Of a DNA stretch of 64,000 bases, positions 17,301 to 30,225 are shown in pieces. The position numbers and the translations under genes were made by a program. How positions within the stretch are numbered: position 1 is the first letter of the stretch; each line of letters starts with the position of its first letter. The notes under the pieces were generated by a model. It was given only the letters and a program-made list of their open reading frames with translations. It was not told where the DNA came from and searched no databases. The stretch is taken from positions 15,437,788 to 15,501,787 of the forward strand of contig NC_092020.1 in the NCBI RefSeq assembly GCF_042242105.1. Direction: 5' to 3'. Origin of the DNA: Pempheris klunzingeri (lineage: Eukaryota > Chordata > Actinopteri > Acropomatiformes > Pempheridae).

Positions 17301-20300
17301 TCACAGCATGTGAGCCTGATGAGTATGCAAACACACCCCACAAAGAGAGACATGCAAATAAGCATGAACATACGTATATGGTATTTGTTTAAGCATGCTT
17401 TCATACAAATCCATTCAAAACAACACACGCCTCGAAAACAAGCCCTCATGTCACCGTATAAAGAGCAGACAGCATTTGAATTTAAAAATTCAAAGCCCCT
17501 TTTCCTTGTGACCTCCTAAGGCAGAGTTCTGTAAACCCTAATCACTGCAAAGAGAAACACTATGGAACACTCCACTATGATCAGTATTGTCGAATATGAA
17601 GTGTTGCACCAATCAAGACCAGAATGAAATTATAATGATTGAATGTGAGGCGACAAACTGATATCGGTTTGGATGCCGTGCCCTATCGAACACGTTCTGC
17701 TCCTCACACGTGTGAGATCAGTGATGTGGTGGTGTCATAATCTGTTTTAACAGCTGGTCCCTTTGACGTTATCCTGTAGGGCCAAAGACGGCAAACCAGA
17801 GATCGACTTCGAGACCGATTCGAGTGACTTCCGTTTGCCCGAGATTCAGATTGAGGAGCTGAAGAAGGGCCTGAGGAACAGTGGGTCCCTGAGAGCCGAA
17901 CAGAACATCCCAGACATGCACTACAGTCTCAGGGTCAGTGGAGAAAAAAGTCACCTGTGGGATAAATGCAAATAATGGAGGTGTAATAATGGAGATAAGA
18001 TAAGATAAGGATGGAATTGTAGATTCATATTTCTATTTTTCAGACCACTTCTCCTCCATGTTGGGTTAAAATATGGGATTAAATGGTGTTTCATGACTTT
18101 TGGAAACAGCAGCTACCTTAAGGTCCATTTAGTAGCTGTCCTGGAACTTTCACTAACATCAGACAGTCTTCCTCAGCAGATGCGGATGCATAAACAGTCT
18201 CTAGTTTTTATACATTAAGTGTAATTAAATTGATATCGTGCCTCGAATAAATGCATTCAGCTGAAAATGATTGAAAACAACGTATGAAAAATAGTTAAAT
18301 TTTCTCATATGTTTTTATAGTGTATTGCATTTTTTTCACATAATTTCAGATGGTGCAGATTAAGAAATTTGAGAATTTACTTAGCTCAGAAAGGATGCTT
18401 TTCATTGCACAGCATCGATGTTTGTGTGTGTGTGTGTGTGTGGCTTTGGGTGCGTGTGACTTTCAAGCACAAACCAGAGTGCCTCTTCACAACCAAGACG
18501 TACCTGTGGTTTGGCCCAGTTTCATTTTAAAGCCACATTGAAATTGTTAGTGTTTCATAAATCCCTATCTCTAATTTGAGAATTTTCGAGTGTTAAGCTT
18601 AAATAATGCACCCTCTGGCTAATACTGTATATAAAAAGTGTTCATTAAGAGTAAAATAAATCAATAGCAAGTGTTTTAAAATCAAAATTTCTTACTCTCT
18701 GCATTCTCTCTTTCTCTCCCTTTGTTTCTCTGCTCATGGCTGCTCAGGCCTACCTGAGCATCTTGTATCTGAAGCCAAGGACACAGATTATACTGAGGGG
18801 GAGGAAGAATCTGGCTAAACTGGTGTCGAAGAGGCTGACAAATATTGAGCTTGATGTGTACAAACCCCACTTCAGTGTATCCTTTGAGCTATCTGTTTCC
18901 TCATGCGTGCCTATTTTTAGATGCAAACATGACGAGGGAACTTTTCAGGAGATGAATCAGGCAACAATTTAACAGATGTTTGAGAAGGGAAAGTGAAAAT
19001 TAGCACCACAGCTTGAATTCATGTGGTTTTCACATTCAAAGTATTTATTGTCATATGTGCATTACAGAAACATGTTTCCATGCACAATGAAATTCTTTTA
19101 TTGCTGTCTGCAAACAAGTATAAATAGTAAAAAAAGACAAAATAAATAAAAGGCAATAAGGGCAATTTGGAAGGCAACATGTGAAAAGAAATATCACATC
19201 TGTTTAGCCAAAATTGTAGTTTCAATAATTGCATGGAATTTTTATTTTATAATGCATTTGCATGTATATCCTTTAATTATTATCAACCATAAAATGTAAA
19301 GCTTGGTTTTTGCTTCTGTTCACCACTGATATCTTGAGCTAGCAAAGTGATGGCATCACCTCATATTATTCTGAAACCTGCCAGTGTTGTGTGCTGTTAA
19401 CCTTTACTGGTGTCCGTCAGAAAGAGAAGGTGAAAGTGACCTTTGGGATGAACCCGAAAAACAAAGACCACTATGGCATCATGATGTACTACAGGAACCG
19501 ACTCATTAAAGCCTACGAGAAAGTGGGCTGCCAGCTAAAGGTTGGCGAAAGGATTCTTCCGTGTGTCTTTATCCATGACAAGCTCAGTGCTCCTAAAATG
19601 TATCATTAATAAATACATGCCTCTGCCTAAATGTCACTTCCCAATGCCCTACAGGTTTCGGGTCAAAGGGCCGGAGTTGGGGTCATCGGTATTATTGAGT
19701 GTAACTTCCTCAAACCTGCTCACAACAAGCAAGATTTTGAGTACACCAAAGAATACAGGTTCAACACACACATACAAACCAAACAAAATCACACTGGACA
19801 CACACCAGTGAAACAGACCTGTCATGAAATACATGCCTCATATACTCTCACTTGTGCTTTTGCGTTCACGATTCACTATATTTTCCTTTTCCTCCTCCCA
19901 AGACTCACCCTCGGTGCTCTGGGGATAAAACTCAACGACTACTGGAGAGAGATGACAGAGAAGAGGGCCAGAGAGCGAGAGTTTCAGGCCCTGGACAAAG
20001 ATGAAAATGAATATAGCCAGTCTGTCGAGTGAGTGTGAAAAGCACGTAAAACCAAATGTATTTTCATTGTTTCAAGTGTGAAAAACAAGTTCAGTTTGTT
20101 TGTTGTGCCACACTGAAAGAGGATTTTGGTTCATTTGGTCCACCTGGCTCTAAATCTGCAGTGTTGAAATAGTCCACATTCTACTGTACAAGCATTTTAT
20201 GGATAATGATAGTAAACATCATGCAGGTCAGTTGATACCTGACCTGCATGATGTCAAACCTGTCAAATTAAATGAAACTAGGAAAATAGGTAATTTTTTT

Positions 20301-23300
20301 CCCAAAGCTTGAAATCAGAGATTTTAGATGCTGCTCTCTTGACAGAAGATAAAACATGCTGAGGCAGGGAACAAGATAGAGATAATAAAATAAGAAGTAT
20401 TTTCATTTGTGTTCATGTGCACAAATGTAGACGCATCTCAGATCATTTCAAAAATAATTCTAATAATAATTCTTTGTGATCGGTATACGTCTCCCTTTAA
20501 TAGCAACTTGTGTTTACTGACAGTTCTCATACACGTCTGTATTTACAGGGGTCCCATGTGGTTACAGTGTGAAGAGTGCCTCAAGTGGCGAAGCATTCCT
20601 GAAAGTCACTACACGGTAGTTCCTGAAAGCTGGAACTGCAGTCAGAACCCCAATCCACGTTATAGGTGTGTATTTCTAATTCTTTAATTAGTTAATTGAT
20701 TATCTTATATCTAATTTAATCATCTTATCTAATCATTAATCGTTTATTTTCTTGAATATCAGGCACAACATTTTGGGTACTGTTTACATGAATGAATGCA
20801 GAAGCTTGTGCACGTTCAACTCTGTTATGATCAGAGGTCCTACAGCTGTGTCACACTGGTTTGATTGAGAAAAATAAATGATTTGTGAATGTTTTATGGG
20901 CAGCCATGGCCAAGTAAGTGCTTTGTGTACTAAAGCAACATCACAAAAGGTCATTAAAGGGCCATTCCACCAGTTGAATGAAAGTTGAATATAAAAAGAG
21001 ACCTTTGCAGGTAAGAAAAATATGGTGACATCAAGTAACATCTAAGGAGTCATGCAATTTTCCAAGTATTGATTTTATAGTGGGAGGAAATTATGATTAA
21101 TCACATGTCCACTGAATTGTACATCATGCATCACTAGCTAGATTTCAACTACTGGACGTGTAAATATATCTTTATAAAATAGGGGTTCCAACCTTGTTTT
21201 CACGCGTAAAGATGAATAAAAACACTTGTCCTCACAAAGTCCTGACTGAGGTTATCATAATTCATGCATCAAACGGTTAAGCTGTCACTCAAAATGTCTA
21301 AATGTGCCTGAACAGACAGAGGAGGCCAGTGTGTGGCCGTGTATGTGTGTCAGCTGTAACAGGAAGGCCCCGAGCCTACATTTAGCAGTAGTTCAGTTGC
21401 TAAGCCATTTCTTTTTGTCATTCAGAAGCTGCAGTTCGCCAGAGGAAGCAGAAGATAGTGTTGAGCTGTTAACACCAAGCTACCAGAAAACCCACAAGAA
21501 GCAGTAAATTCCCATTTCTGTAGACCTCTCAAACTGTGACTGTGTGTGAGAACGAGTGCATGGACCTATGTTTTCACCCTGCTACTTTGCGTGTGTGTGT
21601 TTGTGTGTGTGTGTGTGCTGGTTCATGTGGCATTTTGTGGTCTCCATCTGTCATCTGTTTCTTGCTCTTATTTCCGGCGGTTGTCCACGTGACTGCGTGT
21701 CTGTGTGACAAGCAAAGAAAAGTCTAGTTTTGCTTCACGCTGCCTGACAATGATCAACTCAGATGGACTGAAAAGAGAAATCAGTGACTTCTTCCAAACA
21801 AGGCAACATGATACTGATAAATGCAAAGGAACTATGTGAACTATTTGTCTTTTCTTTTTTTCTTAAAAAATTAACATCAAATATAAAAAACACTTTGCAA
21901 ACTAAGAACTAAAGAGAGATTAGCTAGGTTCCAAGCCAATAAAGTACAGACTAATTAACAGGCACAATTCTAAGGTTCATGAAAAGTTAAAGATGTAATC
22001 AAAAGGCTCATAAAAGCAAGGTATTTTACCAGAATTGTGCATATGTTTTTTTTCAGAGAAACCACCCTCTTTAAAAACTCTGGTTTCTGTGTATCAGTGT
22101 AAAATAGATTTGGATTCTCATTCTCATTCTCATTGGTGCTTTGTGTAATGAGCATGCACCTGAAACAAAAATAATGGCAGACCGGTTTATTTACATTTAG
22201 TTACAAGTTTACAACTTCTCCTAGCTGGTGTGAAATAACTATAATTATCTTAGTTATTAGCTACTATCCTTGTGTTTTTAAATTGCTACCGTTAAGGGAA
22301 AAGAAGCTCCCTGTCTGGGTGCAGAACGTTCTTCTCTGATATTTGATGTATCTTTGAGGTAGACTTTATCGCCACCTACTGACCTGGCATGCTCGTGTGC
22401 GTGTTTACAATGGTTTTTGCTTTCTCAGATACTTTGTAGAACGACTGTCATGTAGATAGAATTTCATTTTGAAACAGAATGAAAAAATGTTTGTTTTCAT
22501 GTAGACAAAATCCATGTAGACAAAATCTTAATCTCAGCCCTCACAGTTTTTGTTGTCTCAGAATAATCACACTGACAAACAATGACATCTGCCAAGGCAA
22601 GCCACAGAAACATTTACTTTGAGTTAAAACTCACTGTATTTTGAGTGTGTCATCCCTTTAATCCCTGTTCTTTTTTTTTCCTGCAGAGAGCATCCCAAAA
22701 GCAGAAAACGAGAAAAATCATTGGAGGTTTGTGAAAAGTAGAAACTTTAGGCAACTTTCCAGTTGCTAAAGGCACTGTTGTGTTATTTTGCTTGTACCAC
22801 TTTGGGCTATATTGTGTATAGTGTCAGTGTCCTTTGTTGGTTACGTTGCAGGTGTGTTCGTCCCAGGAACAGATGGCTCAACATCAGAGCCTCTCACGCA
22901 GCTCATCAGAGCCGAGCCAGCCCACCTCCCAGTCCACACACACACCTGATCGCAGGAGAACAGCAGATCAATGCCGCACAAAGGAAAACACACCAGAACA
23001 ACATCAGACAAACACAGATCAGCTGGCAGATTACAACACAGACACAAATGATGATACGCACACACAAAGTGCAGTCACAGCTGAAGTCACACACACAAAA
23101 CAGAGGTCAGTTTGGGCAAACGTAGTCCTTAAAGACAAAACACGAGTCACAGAGGAGCAGATGCGTGTAAAAATGCAGACGTACGGTCACAGGCTTGGAG
23201 GTGAAGAGAGAGACAAAAAAGAAAACACAAGCATGGAGCCGGAGGAAAGAGAAGACCGCACAAACACGTTAAGGTGGGGTTATGTGCTGTATGCAAGTTC

Positions 23301-24888
23301 AGAATCAAATAACAAGTCATACAAGTCTAGGGTGGTGCTCTAATGGGTGAACAAGCACTGTGGCCAGAGATAGGCCAGATAATTAGAGCCAGCAATAAAG
23401 AGAATGACTCACATTATTATGGCTATGCTGTTACCTGTCAGATTTGATGCTAAACACAATGGGAAAAAATGCAGAGGTCTCTTCATACGGACTAACAGGC
23501 TTTTGTCTCCTGCAGCCTCAAAAGGAAAGCAGGATCACTATTCTACAGTGTGAAAAAGAAGCCATGTGTTTTGGAGGAGCAGCCTGACTCAGAAGTCACA
23601 GCAGAGAAGATGAATCCTGAGAAACAAATAAATATAACCGAGACACCGTCCTCAAAGAAGACCAAGCAGGACAGCAGCAGCAGCAGCAGTAGAGTAGAGA
23701 AACCAGGTGACACGGCACAGCGAACCACCTCCAGCCTCTCCTGGACCCACTCGCCTCCCCCCACCCAGACTGTGATGGTGTCCCCGCTGAGTCGATCTGA
23801 GGAGCCTTGGAGCAGACCTCTGCCTCCAGAAGGGAGCGACAGAGAAGCTGACTTGCTCAAGCTGGCTGGGTTGGAGAAGGCAGCACAGAGGCTACGGAGG
23901 CTTCTCGGTTTGGAAATCACAAAGACAACTCAAGGCACGATGACGACTGCTGATGGCAGCGCTGGAAAGCAAGGAGGAAGAGGAGGAGGAGGGGGGGCAA
24001 CGACATCGTCAGCATCCACAGCAAGCAGAGAGGTCGGCTGCCAGACGGACGTGGCTGAGGTCAGCAGAGTTTTACTCAGTATTTTCAGGCAGTTTGGCCA
24101 CAGCTACATCTAAGTAATCTTCTTCTATTCTTTGTCTGCATCAGAGCTCTACTTCATCCAGCAGCCCGGTCCAGGCAGCAGGATACCGGGGGGAGGTGGT
24201 CCAGGGTCAGAGATGTGTATGTGGGCTGAAGGAGCAGAACAGACTCAGGGAGGAGAAGACAGAAACTCAGAGCAGGATGAGAGTCAGTGACAGCGAGGCC
24301 TGTGAAGACAGCAGGTGTGTATTCAAGACAGACATGACATGCAACTGTACCGACAGGCACCGCTAGCTCTGTGCTATGGAATGATTAGATACTCAATCAT
24401 TGCTTTAAATGAAGATTTTGCATAGCAGTAAAAGTAATTCAAAGTTTGGTGCCTAACTTTATTAAATTAAATACCTCTGCACATACAAGGTCATACAAGG
24501 GGCCTAAATGCTATTCAAAAGATGTGAATCCAAATTATTTGTAGTATGAATGTCAGCTTCGTTCTTTTACCACTCTGCTGTTTTTTCTACTCTCACTTCT
24601 CCAAAATCATGTTATTTTTTATTAGATGTTCTCCATTTTCGCTGTTGAAATGTTAATTTCCCGCAGACAGAGTTTCACCTTAGCTACTGAAATGTTTAAT
24701 CGCTTTAATAATGAAGCTGTTCTCCGATCAGATCGTCACACGAGTGTCTGCGCGACATCCGTAACAACGTGGTGGTGCTTCTCACGGCCCTCCTTCCCCA
24801 GCTGGACCTGGCTGGCATCAGTCTGGAGACGACCGACATAGACAGCATCCTGCAGCAGATCATAGAGGTCAACTCACTAAAACTATGA
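14302..24888 (+). CDS. morc4: MORC family CW-type zinc finger ATPase (MORC3/4 clade, MORC4-like)
   Basis: Seventeen exons join in frame to 924 aa: 14302-14340, 14475-14547, 16142-16274, 16546-16766, 16936-17083, 17780-17933, 18748-18876, 19421-19540, 19655-19758, 19903-20028, 20549-20665, 21426-21503, 22687-22726, 22852-23273, 23516-24059, 24145-24314, 24732-24888. The GHKL ATPase has AELIDNA (34-40, Glu35 and Asn39), DNGSGM (67-72) and GNGFKSGSM (102-110). The CW finger is near 418-457 with Cys423, Cys426, Cys446 and Cys457. A variable, low-complexity middle and a conserved C-terminal leucine-rich end follow. MORC proteins are nuclear ATPases that bind methylated H3K4 through CW and silence chromatin. 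[20 protein letters not shown] and the C-terminus favour MORC4; KDHYGIMMY and YEKVGCQL look like MORC3. Family assignment is secure; the paralogue is less so. Confidence 0.9.
16767..16935 (+). other. Predicted U12-type AT-AC intron
   Basis: The intron begins ATATCCTTC and ends GTTAC. ATATCCTT is the 5' splice-site consensus of minor-spliceosome AT-AC introns. A CCTTAAC branch-site match at 16919-16925 places the branch A 11 bases before the 3' end, inside the typical 10-20 base window. Splicing here restores the frame as ...QQTK-SLVVTED..., in line with the MORC family. No usable GT donor exists nearby; the only alternative I see is a weak GC donor after CATGAG at about 16781. Confidence 0.85.
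17225..17285 (+). repeat. Fragment of a dispersed inverted-end repeat family
   Basis: The line TTAGCATAAAGACTGAAAGCAGGGG... matches the inner part of a teleost repeat that is better preserved at 30643-30930, 35375-35762 and 41169-41310. Only about 60 bases survive here. Confidence 0.45.
18877..19420 (+). other. Predicted U12-type GT-AG intron
   Basis: The donor GTATCCTTTG matches the U12 GT-AG consensus perfectly. A branch-like CCTTTAC at 19401-19407 puts the branch A 14 bases before the acceptor. Splicing gives ...[16 protein letters not shown]..., phase 0. An overlapping ordinary donor, A|GTGTAT three bases upstream, would also keep the frame and drop one serine, so the exact site needs transcript data. 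Confidence 0.75.
20216..20254. repeat. Perfect 16-bp inverted repeat (hairpin)
   Basis: Arms ACATCATGCAGGTCAG (20216-20231) and its exact reverse complement (20239-20254) are separated by the 7-base loop TTGATAC. It lies in the intron between the MORC exons ending at 20028 and starting at 20549. No mismatches occur in the stem. It could fold in the pre-mRNA or be the footprint of an inverted duplication. Confidence 0.9.
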
Positions 24889-24968
24889 CCAGTACTGTTA
24901 GAAAACCCAGCAGATTTCTGCTGGCAGAGTTTGATGTTTTTACTATATTCTTGTGCAAAGCTTGGGTT

Positions 24969-24974
24969 AATAAA
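24969..24974 (+). terminator. MORC gene polyadenylation signal
   Basis: AATAAA occurs 81 bases after the TGA stop at 24886-24888. It is the first hexamer on this strand downstream of the gene and would give a 3' UTR of roughly 100 bases. Confidence 0.65.
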
Positions 24975-26990
24975 ACGATAACTAACTCAAATATACAGTA
25001 TATATTAGTATTAGTCTTGTAATGTTCATTCAGAAATATTATTCTTCTATTGTGGGTGACTTTTATATTTATCAGTTTGCAGTCTAGCTTTAAACAACAA
25101 TGAGCAGCTAGTTATAGTAACTCATTGTGCGTCAAATTACATTTTAGGTGTAAAAGAGCACAGCACTAATGCAAAAATGTTGTACAAAAAATAGTCAAAT
25201 GAAGCAGTTCTTCAGGCATATACTCTGGCTCTAATGAAGACAGCTGAATATCTGGGTCAGCCAAAGTGCTGTTAAAATGTATCCTCGTCCATAACAGCAT
25301 CTGCACTGCAAGCTGAAATAGCTTGTTGGTCTTCTTTGTCCCAAACTACGTCACTGTGCACGTCAAATGACAGCGCTGGTGCTGGAGGTACAGCAGATTT
25401 TGCAGGAGGAACATTTATCGTTTGACTTGGCTGGCATTGATTGGACATCCACATGAAACATTCCCTTTAACTTCACTGGGGAAAAATAATAGTGTTCCTT
25501 CTTGAAAAAAATTATGCAGAAGGAATTTAAAGTGTTCAGACTTGTAGTATCAAGTCTGACTCAGTTTTTTGTCACGATTTGAATATATTGTGTCTGCTGC
25601 TCATTTATCATAGGAAGCTTTGCTGTGAGTCTATATCTCCCGTTGCTATATAAATATGTTTTGCATCTGTTTTTATTTACTATGTAAATTTGTTTTATAC
25701 ACGTTTGGCACCAGAGAGTCATGGAGTATTGCTTCTTTTGAGATTTGCTCACGTATCCTTTATAAACCAGATTTTTACATTTTTTGCATTAAAACACTGA
25801 AACCATTTATTGTACACTGCCTCTTAATTTTCAAACATTCAAAACTTTACCATTGTGATCTTCACCAAACTCCATTAATTTTTCTTCTAATAGAAAAATG
25901 CAGGGCTTGTGCAGTGCTTCTTGTTTGCCACAAGGTGGAAGTGAAGTCTAGTAATGAATACAATCTTATTTAAAGTGAGTGTTCAGGTCATCATTTCACT
26001 TTCCACCATTGTGGTTGTTTTTGGACTATTCTCTCTATCAACTGTTGTCCAGGGCATTATTTAATTCAATCCTTAGTCCAGTAAAGGGTACTAAATAGTA
26101 TTTGTTTAATGTGAAGTGTGGGTTAATATTCTATTCTATCTTAGTACAGTTATGTATTACAACATTAACAGCACAGCAGACAGTCAGCGAAAAGCTCTGG
26201 AAATGTGTTAAATTTCATTCAAACACAATTTGAACTAAAACCTACAAGTTGTTAAAACTATTTTTCATAACTTTACTTGTCTACTATCTACAGCATCTTA
26301 TCTATTGGCTTCATATTAATTGTATCAAATTGGGCCTTTTAATAGTTTATTAATCTATTTAAAACTAATAAGTACTGCTTTATAGATCAGCTATAATCCA
26401 ACAGTCCATGGTTGGTTTTGTGTTAATAATGCAGTTGTAAATGTTGGCAGTCCATCAATTATCACTCATGTGTTTCTCACTTTCAGGTAAGTGATCAACT
26501 ATGCAGTTATAAGTTAAAAGTTGTAAGTGAGTTGTTAATAAATTGGTTTTGGCGTAGATAGTCCATGAATGTCATGCTGGTGCAGGATTTAACACCAAAC
26601 AAAGGTATTTTGCGCAACCTGGCAACCCCAAATTTCCTGTTATTAATGGATTATAACTATCAGCAGCATTTATGAGGCCATTAAACAAACAGTGGGTGTC
26701 TGTTTAAAAGAAGCAGCCTATTGTTTTCCTGGCAGGAGTTAATATGTGTGCTATATGCAGCATCATTTCTGGTACTTATGCTCGTTTTTTATGGATTTGC
26801 TGCATTTTATGGGTGGACTGTGCAGCAACACGGACACATTTCTCCCAAGCAGGTCTGATCTCATCCCATCTGACTTTATCACAGCATAACGCGCGCAATC
26901 TAACCCACACACTCTCCAATAAGACGACCACGCGCACCCACGTGCAGCCTCAGTTTCCCAGTCACTGGTCCTGCGCCCCCACCCCCCCTC
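24975..26990. other. Intergenic region between the MORC gene and f8
   Basis: No gene is supported. The sequence is AT-rich with several stop-rich frames. Short open frames at 25272-25454 (minus) and 25656-25973 (plus) have no recognised domain. It carries a few HNF1-like GTTAAT half sites near 26120-26740 that could matter for a liver-type gene downstream, but these are common by chance. No transposon with clear ends was seen. Confidence 0.5.
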
Positions 26991-26992
26991 CC

Positions 26993-27054
26993 TTTAAATA
27001 CTTGAGCCCACAGGAGGAGCAGCAGAGTCGGGGCAGTGTTTGGCCCGGGACACG
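26993..27054 (+). promoter_or_regulatory. Predicted f8 core promoter and 5' UTR
   Basis: A TATA-like TTTAAATA at 26993-27000 follows a C-rich block. Transcription would begin near 27025, leaving a 5' UTR of about 30 bases before the ATG at 27055. The start context is CACGATGG, with a purine missing at -3 but G at +4. Confidence 0.5.
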
Positions 27055-28953
27055 ATGGAGCTCACAGGTATCCACACCGCGATGGGAGCGACTCTGCTGC
27101 CGCTGCTGCTGCCGCTGCTCTGCGTCTCCGCCGGGGGAGCGCAGCAGGCTGCCCCCGCTGTCAGAGAGTACTTTGTGGCAGCCGTGGAGATCGGCTGGGA
27201 CTACATCCACCTGGACGATGCTGACCCAGCGCCCGACCAAAGGTGAAGATTTCTTTATTTAATGTACTCTGGTGTGTCATTAACACCGCATGGCCAGTCT
27301 CCAAAGGCCGGTTTTGTTCACATATGTGGAAAAATCTGGCAATAAGGATTAGAACAATTAGGCTTGCTTTGCCTCCAGTGCAAACAATCATTAGTAACTG
27401 GTTGAAATACTGATGTTATTAAGCTGGTTAAGATGGGTGATTCTTTGCAGTTTTCCAATTATTTAGTTGGTTTGGTTTAATTAAAAAAAATGTTTTTTTG
27501 TTGTTTTTTTTGAAGAAGATCCAAAGATATTCCTCAAAAATACATCAAGGCAGTTTACAGGGAATACACAGATTCCACGTACACTGTCCCCAAGCAAAGG
27601 CCAGCATGGACAGGTGGGTGTCCTCCTTTAATATTCCTAGTTTTCTCAATCAATTAAATATTTCACAATGTTTGTGTCATTGTATTGCATTTTTGTCTAA
27701 TGTCAAATGTCCAAGCGCAATCTGAACAGTCATTTTTGAAACAAATTTACTTTAAAAAGTTTTACAGTCAAGACAGTGATTTGAAGACCAATGTGTTGGA
27801 CATGTATAGTGTTGGTATAGAGCTTTCAATACAAATAATTAAGTGATGATTGGAACAGTTATCAGTTCTGTTCTTTATGTTCAGATTTATGTGACATGAG
27901 GGGTTCCTAACATTGTGTCTGCAGGTATTCAAGGCCCGGTGATCGTTGCTCAGGCTAGTGACAGGGTGGTGGTCCACTTCAAAAACCTGGCCTCTCAGCC
28001 CTACAGTATCAGCCCTGTGGGGATCACCTACTGGAAACAGTCTGAAGGTAGTGAACTGAATGGAAGCATCTGCTGCACACATTAAACACTCAGCAGTTCA
28101 TTTTTTGACTCAGCATTTTGACTCACTATCGCTTTCCCTCATTGCAGCATAGATGAGTCAATGGGAAAAGGAGAAATCCAAATCTGATCGTTTTACTCGC
28201 ATTATGCTAAGGTCTGAAATAATTTGTGGGCTAGTGAAGAGAAGCCACAGTTATGGTGGTAGTCATTCATGATTTTAAATAATGGATTCAAAAACTTAAA
28301 TTGGAGTCATCAAGATAAAAAGGATTACTTGCCAAGAAGTTGCCTCCTTATTCTTTAGAAATTACATTGAGTAACCGTTATCATTATCTTGTGTGAGCAG
28401 ATTTTGTGCAACATATCAGAGCCAAACAGTCCGTCTTACAGCATGAGTTCTCTGCACAAAACACATACAGAGATCTAATGTGCCTTTGAATTACAATATC
28501 TCTCGGAAAAGGAAATAACTGAATAGACCCCCCAAAGAAGGCATTGGCATATGTCCTAATGCTGCTGAAGATCCAAAGCGCTAAGTTCCTGTAAACGGCT
28601 CATGTCTTCCTGCCACGGGAAGGATTCCTATAAAGGAGTTTATCATAATCTGAAAAGCTGCACTTGTCCCGTCCAGGAATGAGCCATCAAAAAGGAGACA
28701 AATGGCATCAGTGTGCGATATTAAGGGTGGTGAAAAGGGTTGCTACCTGTGAGTGTGTGTGCACCATGTCTGATTTAAGTCATTATTGCACATTGTCACA
28801 ACCCTGGCTCATGGGTTGCAACAAAGGAGAGAGTCCACACCCAAAAGTAGCAGGGAGATTGAAATATTTATTAACTCAACATAAGTCAACATAAATATGA
28901 GCAATGTAGCATGTCAGTGGTGTAGGATGTGGATGGGTGAAAGAAATGAATGT

Positions 28954-28985
<32 letters not shown>

Positions 28986-30185
28986 AAACAAAGAAGAACA
29001 AAACTAAACTACCCAGGTTTTCTGGCTATGTGGTCAGCCAGCAACTCAGCCCCAGAGAGGGAACAGAAAGACAGAGACGGCCTTTTATAAGGTGGGACCA
29101 CACCTACAGGTGTGGCCAGGCAACTCCGACGCCCACTTCTCCAGGCTCAGGAAAGAGAACTGCAGGGTAGCAGACATAAATTAGCAAGGCCATCACAACA
29201 TTATCATGAGTCAGTGCTCCCCCCGGCATGTTTTTACAGCAGTATACATTGCAGTTTTACTTTCACCTTTATTCTGGTTTCTTTTTATAGTGAAAGTGGC
29301 AATTTTGAATATTCCCAAAGCACAATTTTCCCAATGTTCCTTTTTATTTATTTATTGCATTACTTGCAGTGTCTCTTGATGACTCATGTAGGATTTTCTA
29401 TCCTTCAGTATTGTGTATCTTTTAAATTCAAATTACTTTGCTTCTTTTTCCTAAGGAAGACTAATGACATGCATTCTTGTGACGCCAGTTTTCCCGCTTG
29501 GACTCACCTCCACTGGAGAATGAGGAGTCATGCTGTGCCTTTTCTTCCTAGGAGCCGGATATGATGACTCCACAGCGGGCCAGGAGAAGGAGGATGATGC
29601 CGTCTCTCCTGGGGGGTACTATGAGTACGTGTGGGACATCAGCCCCAAAGACGGTCCTACCTCCAGTGACCCCGAGTGCCTCACGTATTCCTACTCGTCC
29701 CAGGTGGACACAGTCCGAGACATGAATTCAGGACTCATTGGTGCCCTGCTCATCTGCAAACCAAGTCAGTGTGTGGTAGGCCAAAGGGCAAATGTACTGC
29801 AATATTAGACTGCACAATTGCATTGCAAGGTTATTATCGCATCTTGCATCACAAATATGATGTGTGTGTGTGTGTTTTCCCAGGTGCCTTCAAAGATGAC
29901 GGCCAGAGGAGAAATCCAGCATTTGTCCTGCTGTTTGCAGTGTTTGATGAGACCAAGAGCTGGTATGGAGAGGTAGGAGAGAGGAAGAGCAGAGAAAAGT
30001 TCAAGAGGAGCAAAGACAGGAAGGAATACCACACCATCAATGGATATGTCAACTCTACTTTACCCGGTAATCAACCAGACTGGCTGTAGACAGGAACTTT
30101 GTGTTGTAATGTTAAGTGTTGCTAACGCTGTGCTCAGTGTATCAGTGGCTGCACTGTATGTGGTCTGCACAGGAATTTGGCCTCA

Positions 30186-30225
<40 letters not shown>

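Noticed and set aside
25753..25761. GTATCCTTT, a perfect U12 donor motif, in the intergenic region
   Set aside because: It has no flanking coding exon or branch site at a matching distance; a chance match.
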